DNA of 64,000 bases from Phytohabitans sp036906915 (GCF_036906915.1 NZ_JBAKHX010000010.1:1-64000); one strand, 5' to 3'; positions 17,031 through 27,168 are shown, counted from the stretch's first letter. Notes: a model not told the origin generated them from the letters alone. Numbers and translations: made by a program.

Positions 17031-18856
17031 GTCAGGTCACCCTCTTCGAGCCGGTCGTCGAAGCCGCGCTGGAACCGCCGCGCCTGGATGGCGAACATGG
17101 TGGCGTAGGCGCCGCGCGCGGCGATCAGTTCCTCGTGCGTGCCGTCCTCGGCGACCCGGCCATCGCTGAGCAGCACGATGCGGTCTGCTCTGCGCACTGT
17201 GGACAGCCGGTGCGAGATCAGGATCATCGATGCGTCGCCGCGGTGTGCGGCGAGCCGGGTGAACACGTCGAGCTCGGTGCGGACGTCCAGGTGCGCGGTC
17301 GGTTCGTCCAGCACCAGCACCTCGGCGCCGGTACGCATCGAGTACAGCGCGCGGGCGAGGACGACCTGCTGCCACTGGCCTCCGGACAGGTCGACCCCGC
17401 CGGCGCGGGCGCGCGCGAGTGGCGTGTCCCAGCCGGCCGGCAGCCGCGACACCACCTCGTCGAAGCCGGCGTCGCGAGCGGCACCGACGACGGCCGCCAT
17501 GTCCGGTGCGGCGAGGGCGTTGCCGAGCGCCACGTTGTCGGCCGCGGACACGTGGTAGCGCACGAAGTCCTGGAACACCACCGACAGGCGCGCCCGCCAC
17601 GCGGCCGGACCGATCGCGGCGATGTCGACGCCGTCGACGGTGATGCGCCCGGAGTTCGGCTCGTACAGGCCGGCGAGCAGCTTGATCAGCGTCGATTTGC
17701 CCGCGCCGTTGACGCCGACGATCGCGAGCAGTTCGCCCGGCCGCACCTCCAGGTCCAGCCGATCGAGTACCGGTGACGCGCTGCCCGGGTACCCGAAACA
17801 CACGCCCTCGAAGCGGACCGTCGGTGGCCGACGGGCCGGCGGGCCCGCGGGCCTCGCTCTGCGCTGGACGGCTCGGCCGTCCGCTAGTTCCGCGCGCAGC
17901 CGAGTGAACGCCTGGAGGCAGGTGATGGCGTTGATCGTGGCCTGGGGGGCGTCGTCGAACGCCTCGAAGACGCCGGTGCCGGCGACCAGCGCGGCCGTTG
18001 CCACCGCGACCGGCGCACCGCCTCGGGCCGCGTCCAACGCCACCACCACATACACGATCCCCAGTGGGACGAGCACCGTGACCAACTGTTGCCACGTCGC
18101 CGCGAGTATCCGCCGATCCATTGGCCACAGTGGATCGTAGGCGGGCCGCAGGTGCCTATCGATGCGGCCGATAGCCCAATCCCCGAGGCCGAAGACGCGG
18201 ATCTCCTTGCCCTCGGCCGGCGACACCAGGGCGTCGGACCACACGTCCGCGCGCATGCTCGGCATGGGCACGTGCCGCCATACCCGCCGCCGCTGCACGC
18301 CCTCGTGCCAGCGCAGTTGATGCAGGGCCACGGCCGCCGCCACGAGCAGCGGTACGGACCACCACGCGTACGCGGCCAGTACCAGCCCGGCACCGACCAG
18401 GGCCAGCGCCCGGCCGATCAGGTCGAGCTGGGCGAGCACTCCGGCGCCGGGTGTACCGTCCATGAAGCTCTCCGGGTCGGCCCGGGCGGTGCGGATCAGC
18501 GCCTGGATCTCGGGGCGTTCCAGCGTGTCGATCGTGGGACTGCTCGCGGCTAGCCGGGACAGCTCGGCCCGATGTCGCCCGTCTATGCGCGCCTCGGCCA
18601 GATAGGACAGCGGCTCCCGCACCGCGACCAGCACGTGCCTGGCCAACAACACCAGCGCGTACGCCGACAGCGGCGCCACCGCGTCGCTCGTGTCCGCGTC
18701 GGTGAGGCGGGCGATCAGCCACCCGACCGTCGCCGCGGTCGCGGCCGGCACCGCGCTCAGAAGCAGTGTCAGGCCGACGAGCGCGGCCAGCAGTCCCGAA
18801 CCGACCCATGGAAGTCTGGCGAGCAGCGCAAGACGGTCGCGCACGGGCGCGGGCAT
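17027..18856 (-). CDS. ABC half-transporter, first of a pair
   Basis: A protein of about 609 residues with an N-terminal six-helix membrane domain and an ATPase domain with GVNGAGKSTLIKL, LSGGQWQQVVLARAL and VLDEPTAHLD. The EGKEIRVFGLG motif between helices is shared with the exporter of the Cys-rich peptide operon at 32-33.8 kb. Neither protein of this pair has a C39 leader peptidase domain. The start is uncertain: ATG 18856 gives a normal N-terminus, ATG 18928 adds 24 residues, and neither has a clear ribosome-binding site. With its partner it probably exports a peptide or lipophilic natural product; no precursor gene was found nearby. Confidence 0.85.
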   Translation of the reverse strand: MPAPVRDRLALLARLPWVGSGLLAALVGLTLLLSAVPAATAATVGWLIARLTDADTSDAVAPLSAYALVLLARHVLVAVREPLSYLAEARIDGRHRAELSRLAASSPTIDTLERPEIQALIRTARADPESFMDGTPGAGVLAQLDLIGRALALVGAGLVLAAYAWWSVPLLVAAAVALHQLRWHEGVQRRRVWRHVPMPSMRADVWSDALVSPAEGKEIRVFGLGDWAIGRIDRHLRPAYDPLWPMDRRILAATWQQLVTVLVPLGIVYVVVALDAARGGAPVAVATAALVAGTGVFEAFDDAPQATINAITCLQAFTRLRAELADGRAVQRRARPAGPPARRPPTVRFEGVCFGYPGSASPVLDRLDLEVRPGELLAIVGVNGAGKSTLIKLLAGLYEPNSGRITVDGVDIAAIGPAAWRARLSVVFQDFVRYHVSAADNVALGNALAAPDMAAVVGAARDAGFDEVVSRLPAGWDTPLARARAGGVDLSGGQWQQVVLARALYSMRTGAEVLVLDEPTAHLDVRTELDVFTRLAAHRGDASMILISHRLSTVRRADRIVLLSDGRVAEDGTHEELIAARGAYATMFAIQARRFQRGFDDRLEEGDLT

Positions 18857-18984
18857 GGTGAATGACAAGGAAGCTCCCTGGGCAGCACGTGAGCCGCGGT
18901 GCTCCAGCACCACGGAGGTCGACGGCATTGGCCAGGGGTCAGTTCATGGGTCGCAGCGTCTCCGATCGCCGCGGAGCCCGCAAC

Positions 18985-19240
18985 TCAATTTGCGGCTCCG
19001 CCGGGTGGGGCGGTGCTCTGCCGGACGGTGAGCGTCGTCGCCAGCTCGATCCCGGTCTGCGGGGTATCCCCCCGCCCCAGGGCGAGCGCCATCTCGGTCG
19101 CGGCCACCGCCATCTCCGTGAGTGGTTGGTGGACGGTCGTGAGTGGAGGGTCGACCAGGGCGGCGGCGATCGGCAGGTCGTCGAAGCCCACCACGCTCAG
19201 GTCCGCCGGGATCCGCAGCCCAAGCGCGGCAGCGCCCCCA
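18985..19240 (-). pseudogene. LacI-family regulator, C-terminal remnant
   Basis: The minus strand reads GAAALGLRIPADLSVVGFDD, then LPIAAALVDPPLTTVHQP, ending in a stop. This is the last ~80 residues of a LacI/GalR repressor, whose SVVGFDD segment is diagnostic. The DNA-binding and most of the sugar-binding domain are gone. The break lies right beside the 57-bp palindromic element at 19280. Confidence 0.75.
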
Positions 19241-19279
19241 CCGCCAGGCGACGCCCCGCAGGGCGTCCCGCCTCTCGCC

Positions 19280-19336
19280 GATCAAGGGCGAATGCACGTG
19301 GTTTGATCTCATTTCCACGTGCATTCGCCCTTGATC
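19280..19336. repeat. 57-bp palindromic element, copy 1
   Basis: Two 22-nt arms (left arm starts GATCAAGGGCGAATG, right arm ends CATTCGCCCTTGATC) are perfectly complementary around a 13-nt spacer. A second copy with the same 22-13-22 geometry lies at 49895-49951. Both copies are followed ~15-20 bp on by a further CTTGATCG half-site. It resembles a REP or non-autonomous mobile palindrome and sits where the LacI gene is truncated. Confidence 0.85.
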
Positions 19337-19400
19337 GACGCAGATCTCCTTGATCGACGCCGTGAGTGGGTGTGAAACGCCCACACCGGGTTGGCTCGTC

Positions 19401-20573
19401 CTACACCCCGGCGCGACGGCGTAGCCCTCCGTAGGTCACGCGGCGGACGAGCAGCTCGAACGGGCCGCGGTTGCCGGCGCGGCGCATCCGGTCGGCGAGG
19501 AGCGCGGTCGCGATCCAGGTCGCGACCGCGAGCAGCGCCGTGGTGGCGACGGTCAGCGTGCCGGCCAGGTCCAGCAGGAACGGCGTGAACGCCAGTGCCC
19601 ACACGATCGACTGGGCGAGGTAGCAGGTCATCGACCGCTGGCCGGTGGCCGCGACCGCCTCGACGATCCGGCCGCGCCGGCCGGCGAGCCGGTCCGCCAG
19701 CAGCGTGATGAGGGCGGCGTACCCGAAGCCTCCCAGCACTCCGGTCGCGTCGTGCAGGGGCCCGATCAGCTCCAATGTGGAGGCGTCCGGCACGCCGGTC
19801 GCGCCGGCGAGCATGAGCGACACCGGCTGCGCGCCCAGGACGGCGACGCCGATCCCGATCGCCGCCGTCGCGGTCAGGAGGCGCCGGTACCGCCCCGGCT
19901 GCTCCAGCATCCGCAGGCGCCCGATGACCAGTCCGATGAGGAACGGGCACGCGAACCCGACCGGCCCGAGCAGCATCACGAACGGCTGCACGCCGATCCG
20001 TGATGAGAACATCGTGGACAGGTCCGGCGGCAGGGCGGAGGCGTCTGGAGCCGCGCTGGAGGTCGACAGCGAGGCATCGGACGGCAACGCCGTCAGCAGG
20101 AAGAAGCAGGCCGCCAACACCACCAGCCAACGGCTGCGCCACCGCACGGCCCAGGCGCCGAGGAGCAACAGCACGCCGTACGCCGCGAGGATGTCACCGA
20201 CATACAGCAGCATCGCGTGCGCGAACCCGACCACCACCAGGACCAGGCTGCGCCGCCACAACAGCCGGCGGACCGGCCATTTCCCGAGGGCCTCGTGACG
20301 GCGCACGATCTGGGCGACGCCGTACCCGAACAGCAGGCCGAACATCGGGAAGGCCCGGCCGTCGACGAACGTGGCGATCGTCCAGGTGACGACCGAGTCC
20401 AGGGCCGAGCCGTCCTGGGGATACCCGCCCAGCACCGTGGTCCCCCGCAGGAAGTAGTGCGAGTTCGCCAGCGCGATGAACAGCAGCATGAACCCGCGCG
20501 CGAGGTCGGGACCCAACGCCCGCTCCTTGACAGCGGTCGGACCGGGCACCCGCACCGGTGAACTGGTCGTCAT
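19401..20573 (-). CDS. DUF418-family membrane protein
   Basis: A 390-residue integral membrane protein with about ten helices. The N-terminus (LGPDLARGFMLLFIALANS) and the FVDGRAFPMFGLLFGYGVAQI motif are typical of DUF418 proteins, which belong with acyltransferase-3-like and heparan-alpha-glucosaminide-acetyltransferase-like membrane proteins. A transport or acyl-transfer role has been proposed for the family, but none is proven. The ATG at 20573 follows GCGGGGC; the extra 22 residues of the longer frame look non-coding. Confidence 0.78.
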   Translation of the reverse strand: MTTSSPVRVPGPTAVKERALGPDLARGFMLLFIALANSHYFLRGTTVLGGYPQDGSALDSVVTWTIATFVDGRAFPMFGLLFGYGVAQIVRRHEALGKWPVRRLLWRRSLVLVVVGFAHAMLLYVGDILAAYGVLLLLGAWAVRWRSRWLVVLAACFFLLTALPSDASLSTSSAAPDASALPPDLSTMFSSRIGVQPFVMLLGPVGFACPFLIGLVIGRLRMLEQPGRYRRLLTATAAIGIGVAVLGAQPVSLMLAGATGVPDASTLELIGPLHDATGVLGGFGYAALITLLADRLAGRRGRIVEAVAATGQRSMTCYLAQSIVWALAFTPFLLDLAGTLTVATTALLAVATWIATALLADRMRRAGNRGPFELLVRRVTYGGLRRRAGV

Positions 20574-20980
20574 GCCCCGCAGTCTGCGCAACGGGCGACC
20601 GGTGATTCGTCGGCACAAGGTCGACCGTGGTACGACCATTGGCCAAGCCTTGGCCCGGCAGTCGTAACCTATCGGCTACAACTGCTGATACAGGGCACCG
20701 ACCGCGACGCCACCGGCCAGCGCGCCGGCGCCCTGTACGGCGGCGAAGCCTCCGTAGGCCGGCAGGTGGACCGCGGCGTGGAGGCGTACACGCTGCGCGA
20801 CCTGGCCGAGGTGCACCGCGACCGTCCCGACGCCTCCCGGGATGATGTTGGAGGGTTCCTACAACTATTGTTGTCCCCTGGTGGCGGTGTCGATGGTTTC
20901 CACACCGTACGGTGGCGACAAGGGTTGGTGATCGGGGACCCGCCGCGTCACGTCCGTGTACAAGCTTGGAGGCTTGCTCC
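20574..20980. other. Upstream region of the carboxylase gene
   Basis: I find no credible gene here. The stretch must hold the divergent promoters of the DUF418 and carboxylase genes. A small inverted repeat, ACAACTATTGTTGT, lies at about 20868-20881 and could be an operator. GGAGG eight bases before the GTG at 20981 fixes the carboxylase start. Confidence 0.4.
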
Positions 20981-23900
20981 GTGTTCAGCCGCATCGCCAT
21001 CGTCAACCGGGGTGAGGCCGCCATGCGGCTCATCCATGCCGTTCGCGAGCTGAACGCTGAGACGGGGGCCTCGCCGATCGAGACCATCGCCCTCTACACC
21101 GACGGCGAGCGGGCCGCGACGTTCGTGCGCGAGGCCGACCACAGCTACTGCCTAGGCCCCGCCTCGGCCCGCCCGTACCTCGACCACGCGGTCCTCGCCC
21201 GGGCGCTGGCCGAGACGGGGGCGGACGCGGCGTGGGTGGGTTGGGGGTTCGTCGCCGAAGACCCGGCCTTCGCCGAGCTGTGCGAGAAGAACGGGATCAC
21301 CTTCATCGGCCCCAGCGCCGAGGCGATGCGCAAGCTGGGCGACAAGATCGGCTCGAAGCTGATCGCCGAGGAGGTCGGCGTACCGGTGGCGCCCTGGAGC
21401 CGCGGCGCCGTGGCCGACCTCGACGCCGCTCAGCGGGCGGCGGACGAGATCGGCTACCCGCTGATGCTCAAGGCGACCGCGGGCGGCGGCGGGCGGGGCA
21501 TCCGGGTCGTACGCAACGCGGTGGAGCTGGCCGAGGCGTACGAGCGCACCAGCCTGGAGGCGCAGCGCGCGTTCGGCAGCGGCGTCGTGTTCCTGGAGCG
21601 CCTGGTCACCGGCGCCCGGCACGTCGAGGTCCAGGTGATCGCGGACGGCCAGGGCACCGCGTGGGCCTTGGGGGTACGCGACTGCTCGGTGCAGCGGCGC
21701 AACCAGAAGGTCATCGAGGAGTCCGCCTCGCCGGTACTGGACCCGCAGCAGGTGCGGGAGCTGAAGGCGGCCGCCGAACGGCTCGCGCTCGCGGTCGACT
21801 ACCGGGGTGCCGGCACGGTCGAGTTCCTCTATCACCCTCGCGAGCGCCTGTTCGCCTTCCTGGAGGTCAATACGCGCCTGCAGGTCGAGCACCCGATCAC
21901 CGAGATCACCACCGATGTCGACCTGGTCAAGGCCCAGTTGCACGTGGCCGCCGGCGGCCGGCTCGGTGGCCAGATCCCGACCGAGGTCGGGCACGCCGTC
22001 GAGGCGCGGCTGAACGCCGAGGACCCCGACCGAGACTTCGCGCCCGCGCCGGGCCGGATCGTGCGCCTGGTGCTGCCCAGCGGGCCCGGCGTCCGGGTCG
22101 ACACCGGCGTCGGCCAGGGCGACGTGATCCCGGCCGACTTCGACTCGATGATCGCCAAGATCATCGCGTACGGCCGCACCCGCGAGGAGGCGCTCGGCCG
22201 GCTGCGCCGCGCCGTCGCCGAGACCACGGTGATCATCGAGGGCGGCGCGACGAACAAGAGCTTCCTTCTCGACCTGCTCAACGAACCCGCGGTGATCGAC
22301 GCGAGCGCCGACACCGGCTGGATCGACCGGGTCCGCGAGGAGGGCGGCCTCGTCTCGACCAAGCACTCCGGCGTCGCACTGGCCGCCGCCGCGATCGAGG
22401 CGTACGAGGACGAGGCGTTCGTCGAGCGGCAGCGGCTGCTGTCGACCGCCCATGGCGGTCGCCCGCAGGTGCAGCACGAGAGCGGCCGGCCGATCGACCT
22501 CAAGCTGCGCGGCAGCACCTACAAGGTACGCGTCGCGCAGGTCGGGCCGCACCGGTTCCGCATCGGGATCGGACAGTCCTCCACTGTGGACGCCGAACTC
22601 GACAGGTTCGACGAGCACACCGGCCAGCTGCTCATGCACGGTCAGCGGTTCCGGCTGGTCACCGACACCCACGGGCCGATCCATCTGGTCGAGGTGGACG
22701 GCATCACGCACCGCGTCGGGCGCGACGAAGGAGGCGTGGTGCGCTCCCCCGCGCCGGCGCTGGTCGTCGCGACCCCGATCCAGGTGGGCGACGAGGTCGA
22801 GGCCGGTGCCCCGGTACTCGTGCTGGAGAGCATGAAGATGGAGACCGTGCTGCGCGCACCGGTCAAGGCGCTGGTACGCGAGTGCCTGGTCTCCGTCGGC
22901 AGTCAGGTGGCCACCGGCGCCCCGCTGCTGCGCCTCGAGCCGATCGGTGACGGTGCCGCGGTCGAGGCCGCCCAGACGCAGGCGGTTGACCTGAGCCTGC
23001 CACCGGAGCCGGCCGACCTGTCCGCCGAGCAGCGGGTGGCGCGCGGCATCGCCGACCTGCGCAGCCTGCTGCTGGGCTACGACGTCGACCCGCACGACGA
23101 GCGCCGGGTGCTGTCGGACTACCTGGCCGTACGGGCGCAACTGGGTCACGCTCCCCTCGAAGAAGAGGTCGAGCTGCTGCAGGTGTTCGCCGATCTGGCC
23201 GAACTCAGCCGCAACCGGCCCGCCGGTGAGGAGACCAACGCCGACAACCGCGTGCACAGCCCGCGCGAGTACTTCCACGCGTACCTGCAGAGTCTCGACG
23301 TCGACCGGGCGGCGCTGCCGGACACCTTCCGTACCCGGCTCGCCCGGGCGCTCGCCCACTACGGCGTCGAAGGCTTCGAGCGCACGCCCGCCTTGGAAGA
23401 GGCCGTGTTCCGCATCTACCTCGCGCAGCAGCGGGCCTCGTCGGACGCCTCGGTGATCGTCACGCTGCTGCGGGAGTGGTTGACCGAACCCTTGCCGACC
23501 ACGCGGCTGCGCGAGGTCGTCGGGCAGGCGCTGGAGCACCTCGTCTTCGCCACCCAGCTGCGGTTCCCGGCCGTCGGCGATCTGGCCCGCGGCGTGGTGT
23601 TCCGCTGGGCGGCCCAGCCGTTGCTGCGCCGCAAGCGGGCCGAGGTGTACTCGAACGTGCGCGGTCACCTGCGCTACCTCGACGACAACCCAACCGCACC
23701 CGACCGTGCCGAGCGGATCGCGACGATGGTCGCCTCGCCGGAGCCGCTGGTTCGCCTGCTCGCCCAGCGCATCGGCAGGCCAGGAGCCGATCACGGGCCG
23801 ATGCTCGAGGTGCTCAGCCGCCGCTACTACGGCTACCGCGGCACCACACAGGCTCGCTGCGTCGAGGTGGACGGGCAGTCGCTGTTCACCACCGAGTACA

Positions 23901-26431
23901 ACCGCGACGGCGAGCGGTTCCGGCTGATCGCGACGGCCGCGGACATCAGCGAGCTGCCCGCGGCACTGGCACAGGTCGCCGAACTGTCCACTGCGGACGG
24001 TGTCGCGGATCTTTACCTGACGTGGCCCGACCAGCCCGACCCCGACGCGATGGCCGCGACGCTGCACGAGAGCCTCGATAGGGTCGGGCTGCTCACGGTG
24101 CTGGCGCGGGTCACGGTCTCGGTCGCCGGGCGCACCGGCACCGCGATGCACCACCATTTCACCTTCCGCGCGGGCCTGGGAGAAGACCGGCTCATCCGCG
24201 GGCTGCACCCGCTCATCGCCCAGCGCCTCCAGCTGCCTCGGCTGCGCGACTTCACCCTGACCCGGGTGCCGTCGGCAGACGAAGAGGTGTACGTCTTCCA
24301 CTGTGTCGCCCCGGACAACCCGGCCGACGAGCGGCTCGCCGCGATGGCGCAGGTGCGTGACCTGACACCGCTGCGCGACGGCGACGGGCGCATCATCGCG
24401 CTGCCCGCGATCGAGGGCGCCCTGGCCGCCTGCCTGGACGCGATCCGCGCCGCGCAGGCGCGGCGCCCCAGGGAAAAGCGGTTCGACACGAACCGGATCA
24501 CCATCTACGTCTGGCCGCTGAACGAGCTCAGCATCGACGACCTGAACTCGGTCGCGCACCGGCTGCTGCCGATGACCGCCGACGCCGGCCTGGAGGAGGT
24601 GCTGTTCCTCGGCCGGCAGCGCGACCGGAACACCGGCAAACTCGTCGACATCGCGGTGCGGATCTCCTACGACGCGGGCATGCGGGTGACGATCACCGAG
24701 CCCACGGACGAGGCGATCCAGCCGCTCGACGACTACCGCCAGAAGGTGCTCGTCGCACGCCGGCGCGGCGCCACCTATCCGTACGAGCTGACCGAGATGC
24801 TGGCCGGCTCGAGTGGCAGCTTCGTCGAGCACGACCTCGCCGAAGACGGTGCGCTGGTGCCGGTGCAGCGACCCAAGGGCCAGAACCGCGCCGGCATCGT
24901 CGCCGGCGTGGTCAGCACACCGACCGAACGCCACCCCGAGGGCGTCACCCGGGTGGTGCTGCTCGGCGACCCCACCAAGTCGTTGGGCGCGCTCGCCGAA
25001 CCGGAGTGCGCACGGGTGATCGCGGCGCTCGATCTGGCCGAGCGGATGGGCGTGCCGGTGGACTGGTTCGCGCTGTCGTCCGGAGCCCGCATCTCGATGA
25101 GCTCGGGCACCGAGAACATGGACTGGGTGGCCGCCGCGCTCAAGCGGATCGTGGAGTTCACCCAGGCCGGCGGCGAGATCAACATCGTGGTCGCGGGGAT
25201 CACCGTCGGCGCCCAGCCGTACTGGAACGCCGAAGCCACGATGCTCATGCACACCAAGGGCATCCTCGTGATGACCCCGGACTCGGCGATGGTGCTCACC
25301 GGCAAGCAGTCCCTGGACTTCTCTGGCGGAGTGTCCGCGGAGGACAACTACGGCATCGGCGGCTACGACCGGGTGATGGGCCCGAACGGGCAGGCCCAGT
25401 ACTGGGCACCGGACCTGCGCGCCGCCTGCGACGTCCTGCTGGCGCACTACAACCACACCTACATCGCCCGCGGTGAAAGCCAGCCGCGCCGCGCCGCCAC
25501 CAGCGACCCGACCGACCGCGACGTACGCGACTACCCGCACGCGGCGCCCGACAGCGATTTCACGACCGTCGGCGAGATCTTCTCCTCCGAACGCAACCCG
25601 GACCGCAAGAAGCCGTTCGACATCAGGGCCGTGATGCGCGCCGTCGCCGACCAGGACCACCCCATCCTGGAACGCTGGGCCGGCATGGCCGACGCCGACA
25701 CCGCGGTGGTTCAGGACGTCCACCTCGGCGGCTTCCCGGTGTGTCTGGTCGGCGTCGAGTCCCGGTCAGTGCCCCGGCGCGGGTTCCCACCCACCGACGG
25801 CCCCGACACGTACACCGCGGGCACCCTGTTCCCACGCTCGTCGAAGAAGGTCGCCCGGGCCATCAACGCGGCCAGCGGCAACCGCCCACTGGTCGTACTG
25901 GCCAACCTGTCCGGCTTCGACGGCTCACCGGAGTCGATGCGGCTGCTGCAGCTGGAGTACGGCGCCGAGATCGGCCGGGCGATCGTCAACTTCCGCGGCC
26001 CGATCGTGTTCTGCGTCATCTCCCGCTACCACGGCGGAGCCTTCGTGGTGTTCTCGAAGGCACTCAACCCGGCCATGACCGTGCTCGCCGTGGAGGGCTC
26101 GTTCGCCTCCGTCATCGGCGGCGCACCCGCCGCGGCCGTGGTCTTCGCCGGTGAGGTCAAGGCCCGAACGGCCAAGGACCCGCGGGTAGCCGACCTCGAG
26201 GCGCGCGCGGGCGCGGCGAGCGGCGGCGAACGCGCCGCCCTGCTCCAACGCCTGCAGGACGTCCGCGCCGCGGTGCGGGCCGAGAAGCTTGGCGTGGTGG
26301 CCGCCGAGTTCGACGCCGTGCACAGCATCCAGCGCGCGGTCGAGGTCGGCTCGGTCGACGCCATCATCCGGTCCGAGCAGCTGCGTCCGGAGATCATCGC
26401 GGCGATCGAGCGCGGCCTCGCCGGCACGTAG
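20981..26431 (+). CDS. Single-chain biotin-dependent acyl-CoA carboxylase (BC-BCCP-CT fusion)
   Basis: A 1816-residue enzyme carrying all parts of an acyl-CoA carboxylase on one chain. Residues ~1-450 are biotin carboxylase (start IAIVNRGEAAMR; ATP-grasp GGGGRGIRVV; FLEVNTRLQVEHP). The biotin carrier follows with ESMKMET, placing biotinyl-Lys at about residue 619. A ~500-residue central region and a C-terminal carboxyltransferase complete it (SSGARISMSSG, GGVSAEDNYGIGGYD). The order matches eukaryotic acetyl-CoA carboxylase rather than the split actinobacterial AccA/AccB complexes. It converts an acyl-CoA to the 2-carboxyacyl-CoA using ATP and bicarbonate; acetyl-, propionyl- or long-chain specificity cannot be read from here. 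The GTG start follows GGAGG. Confidence 0.9.
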   Translation: MFSRIAIVNRGEAAMRLIHAVRELNAETGASPIETIALYTDGERAATFVREADHSYCLGPASARPYLDHAVLARALAETGADAAWVGWGFVAEDPAFAELCEKNGITFIGPSAEAMRKLGDKIGSKLIAEEVGVPVAPWSRGAVADLDAAQRAADEIGYPLMLKATAGGGGRGIRVVRNAVELAEAYERTSLEAQRAFGSGVVFLERLVTGARHVEVQVIADGQGTAWALGVRDCSVQRRNQKVIEESASPVLDPQQVRELKAAAERLALAVDYRGAGTVEFLYHPRERLFAFLEVNTRLQVEHPITEITTDVDLVKAQLHVAAGGRLGGQIPTEVGHAVEARLNAEDPDRDFAPAPGRIVRLVLPSGPGVRVDTGVGQGDVIPADFDSMIAKIIAYGRTREEALGRLRRAVAETTVIIEGGATNKSFLLDLLNEPAVIDASADTGWIDRVREEGGLVSTKHSGVALAAAAIEAYEDEAFVERQRLLSTAHGGRPQVQHESGRPIDLKLRGSTYKVRVAQVGPHRFRIGIGQSSTVDAELDRFDEHTGQLLMHGQRFRLVTDTHGPIHLVEVDGITHRVGRDEGGVVRSPAPALVVATPIQVGDEVEAGAPVLVLESMKMETVLRAPVKALVRECLVSVGSQVATGAPLLRLEPIGDGAAVEAAQTQAVDLSLPPEPADLSAEQRVARGIADLRSLLLGYDVDPHDERRVLSDYLAVRAQLGHAPLEEEVELLQVFADLAELSRNRPAGEETNADNRVHSPREYFHAYLQSLDVDRAALPDTFRTRLARALAHYGVEGFERTPALEEAVFRIYLAQQRASSDASVIVTLLREWLTEPLPTTRLREVVGQALEHLVFATQLRFPAVGDLARGVVFRWAAQPLLRRKRAEVYSNVRGHLRYLDDNPTAPDRAERIATMVASPEPLVRLLAQRIGRPGADHGPMLEVLSRRYYGYRGTTQARCVEVDGQSLFTTEYNRDGERFRLIATAADISELPAALAQVAELSTADGVADLYLTWPDQPDPDAMAATLHESLDRVGLLTVLARVTVSVAGRTGTAMHHHFTFRAGLGEDRLIRGLHPLIAQRLQLPRLRDFTLTRVPSADEEVYVFHCVAPDNPADERLAAMAQVRDLTPLRDGDGRIIALPAIEGALAACLDAIRAAQARRPREKRFDTNRITIYVWPLNELSIDDLNSVAHRLLPMTADAGLEEVLFLGRQRDRNTGKLVDIAVRISYDAGMRVTITEPTDEAIQPLDDYRQKVLVARRRGATYPYELTEMLAGSSGSFVEHDLAEDGALVPVQRPKGQNRAGIVAGVVSTPTERHPEGVTRVVLLGDPTKSLGALAEPECARVIAALDLAERMGVPVDWFALSSGARISMSSGTENMDWVAAALKRIVEFTQAGGEINIVVAGITVGAQPYWNAEATMLMHTKGILVMTPDSAMVLTGKQSLDFSGGVSAEDNYGIGGYDRVMGPNGQAQYWAPDLRAACDVLLAHYNHTYIARGESQPRRAATSDPTDRDVRDYPHAAPDSDFTTVGEIFSSERNPDRKKPFDIRAVMRAVADQDHPILERWAGMADADTAVVQDVHLGGFPVCLVGVESRSVPRRGFPPTDGPDTYTAGTLFPRSSKKVARAINAASGNRPLVVLANLSGFDGSPESMRLLQLEYGAEIGRAIVNFRGPIVFCVISRYHGGAFVVFSKALNPAMTVLAVEGSFASVIGGAPAAAVVFAGEVKARTAKDPRVADLEARAGAASGGERAALLQRLQDVRAAVRAEKLGVVAAEFDAVHSIQRAVEVGSVDAIIRSEQLRPEIIAAIERGLAGT

Positions 26432-26475
26432 CTGTCAGACGCCGCCGTGCCCGGTCGACCGACTAACCTGGCCTG

Positions 26476-27168
26476 ATGATCGACACCGACGCCGCCGAGG
26501 TTGCCACGGCCTTCCGCGCCGAGGCCGCCGCGCTCAGCGCCGCGATGCGCGCGGTACCTTCGGCAGGCTGGGACCGGCCGACGTGTTGTCCACCATGGAC
26601 GGTCAGGGACGAGTTCGCGCATACCGCCGTGGCGGTCTCTCGAACCCTGGAGATGCTCGCCCTGCCCGCGCCACCCGGCCCGCCCGTCACCGCCGCCGGA
26701 TACTTCGTCGCGGACCGGCGCTTCGACCAGGCGGTGGACGCCGCGCGGGTCGACAGCGCCCAGCAGTTCGCCGCCGGCCAGTCCAACAACGAGCTGGTCG
26801 ACTGGTTCGACCGGCAGTGGCGCGCCGTCGTCACCGCGGCCGGCGGCGTACCCGGCGACCGGTTGGTCACCACCCGCCACGGCGACCCGATGCGCCTGAC
26901 CGACTTCCAGGTCACCCGGGTCTTCGAACTCGCCGTCCACGGCATCGATCTCGCGGACGCGCTCGGCGCGCCGCCGTGGCTGACCCCCGAAGCCGCCGAC
27001 ATCGTGGACGGGCTGCTGCTCGGCTCTCGCGCGCCGCAGGCCCGCCAGGTGCTCGGCACGGACAGCGCCGGCCTGATCCGTTACGCCACCGGCCGTACCC
27101 CGCTGACGGCCACCGACCGCGACAACCTCGACCAGCTCGGCATCACCTGGCTGACGCTATCTCCATAG
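26476..27168 (+). CDS. Maleylpyruvate-isomerase-fold (DinB-like) protein
   Basis: A 230-residue protein of the actinobacterial mycothiol-dependent maleylpyruvate isomerase family (DinB-like four-helix metal-binding fold). Typical features are WTVRDEFAHTAV near residue 41 and the second His in FELAVHGIDLADALG. In this fold three histidines bind a divalent metal; most family members act in unknown thiol-transfer reactions using mycothiol. It begins 44 bases after the carboxylase gene and may be cotranscribed with it, without an obvious functional link. Confidence 0.78.
   Translation: MIDTDAAEVATAFRAEAAALSAAMRAVPSAGWDRPTCCPPWTVRDEFAHTAVAVSRTLEMLALPAPPGPPVTAAGYFVADRRFDQAVDAARVDSAQQFAAGQSNNELVDWFDRQWRAVVTAAGGVPGDRLVTTRHGDPMRLTDFQVTRVFELAVHGIDLADALGAPPWLTPEAADIVDGLLLGSRAPQARQVLGTDSAGLIRYATGRTPLTATDRDNLDQLGITWLTLSP

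Noticed and set aside
21152..25723. A 1523-codon open frame on the minus strand opposite the carboxylase gene
   Set aside because: It is the antisense shadow of a strongly supported carboxylase; composition is His/Arg/Asp/Gln-rich with no motifs, as expected from codon bias in GC-rich DNA.
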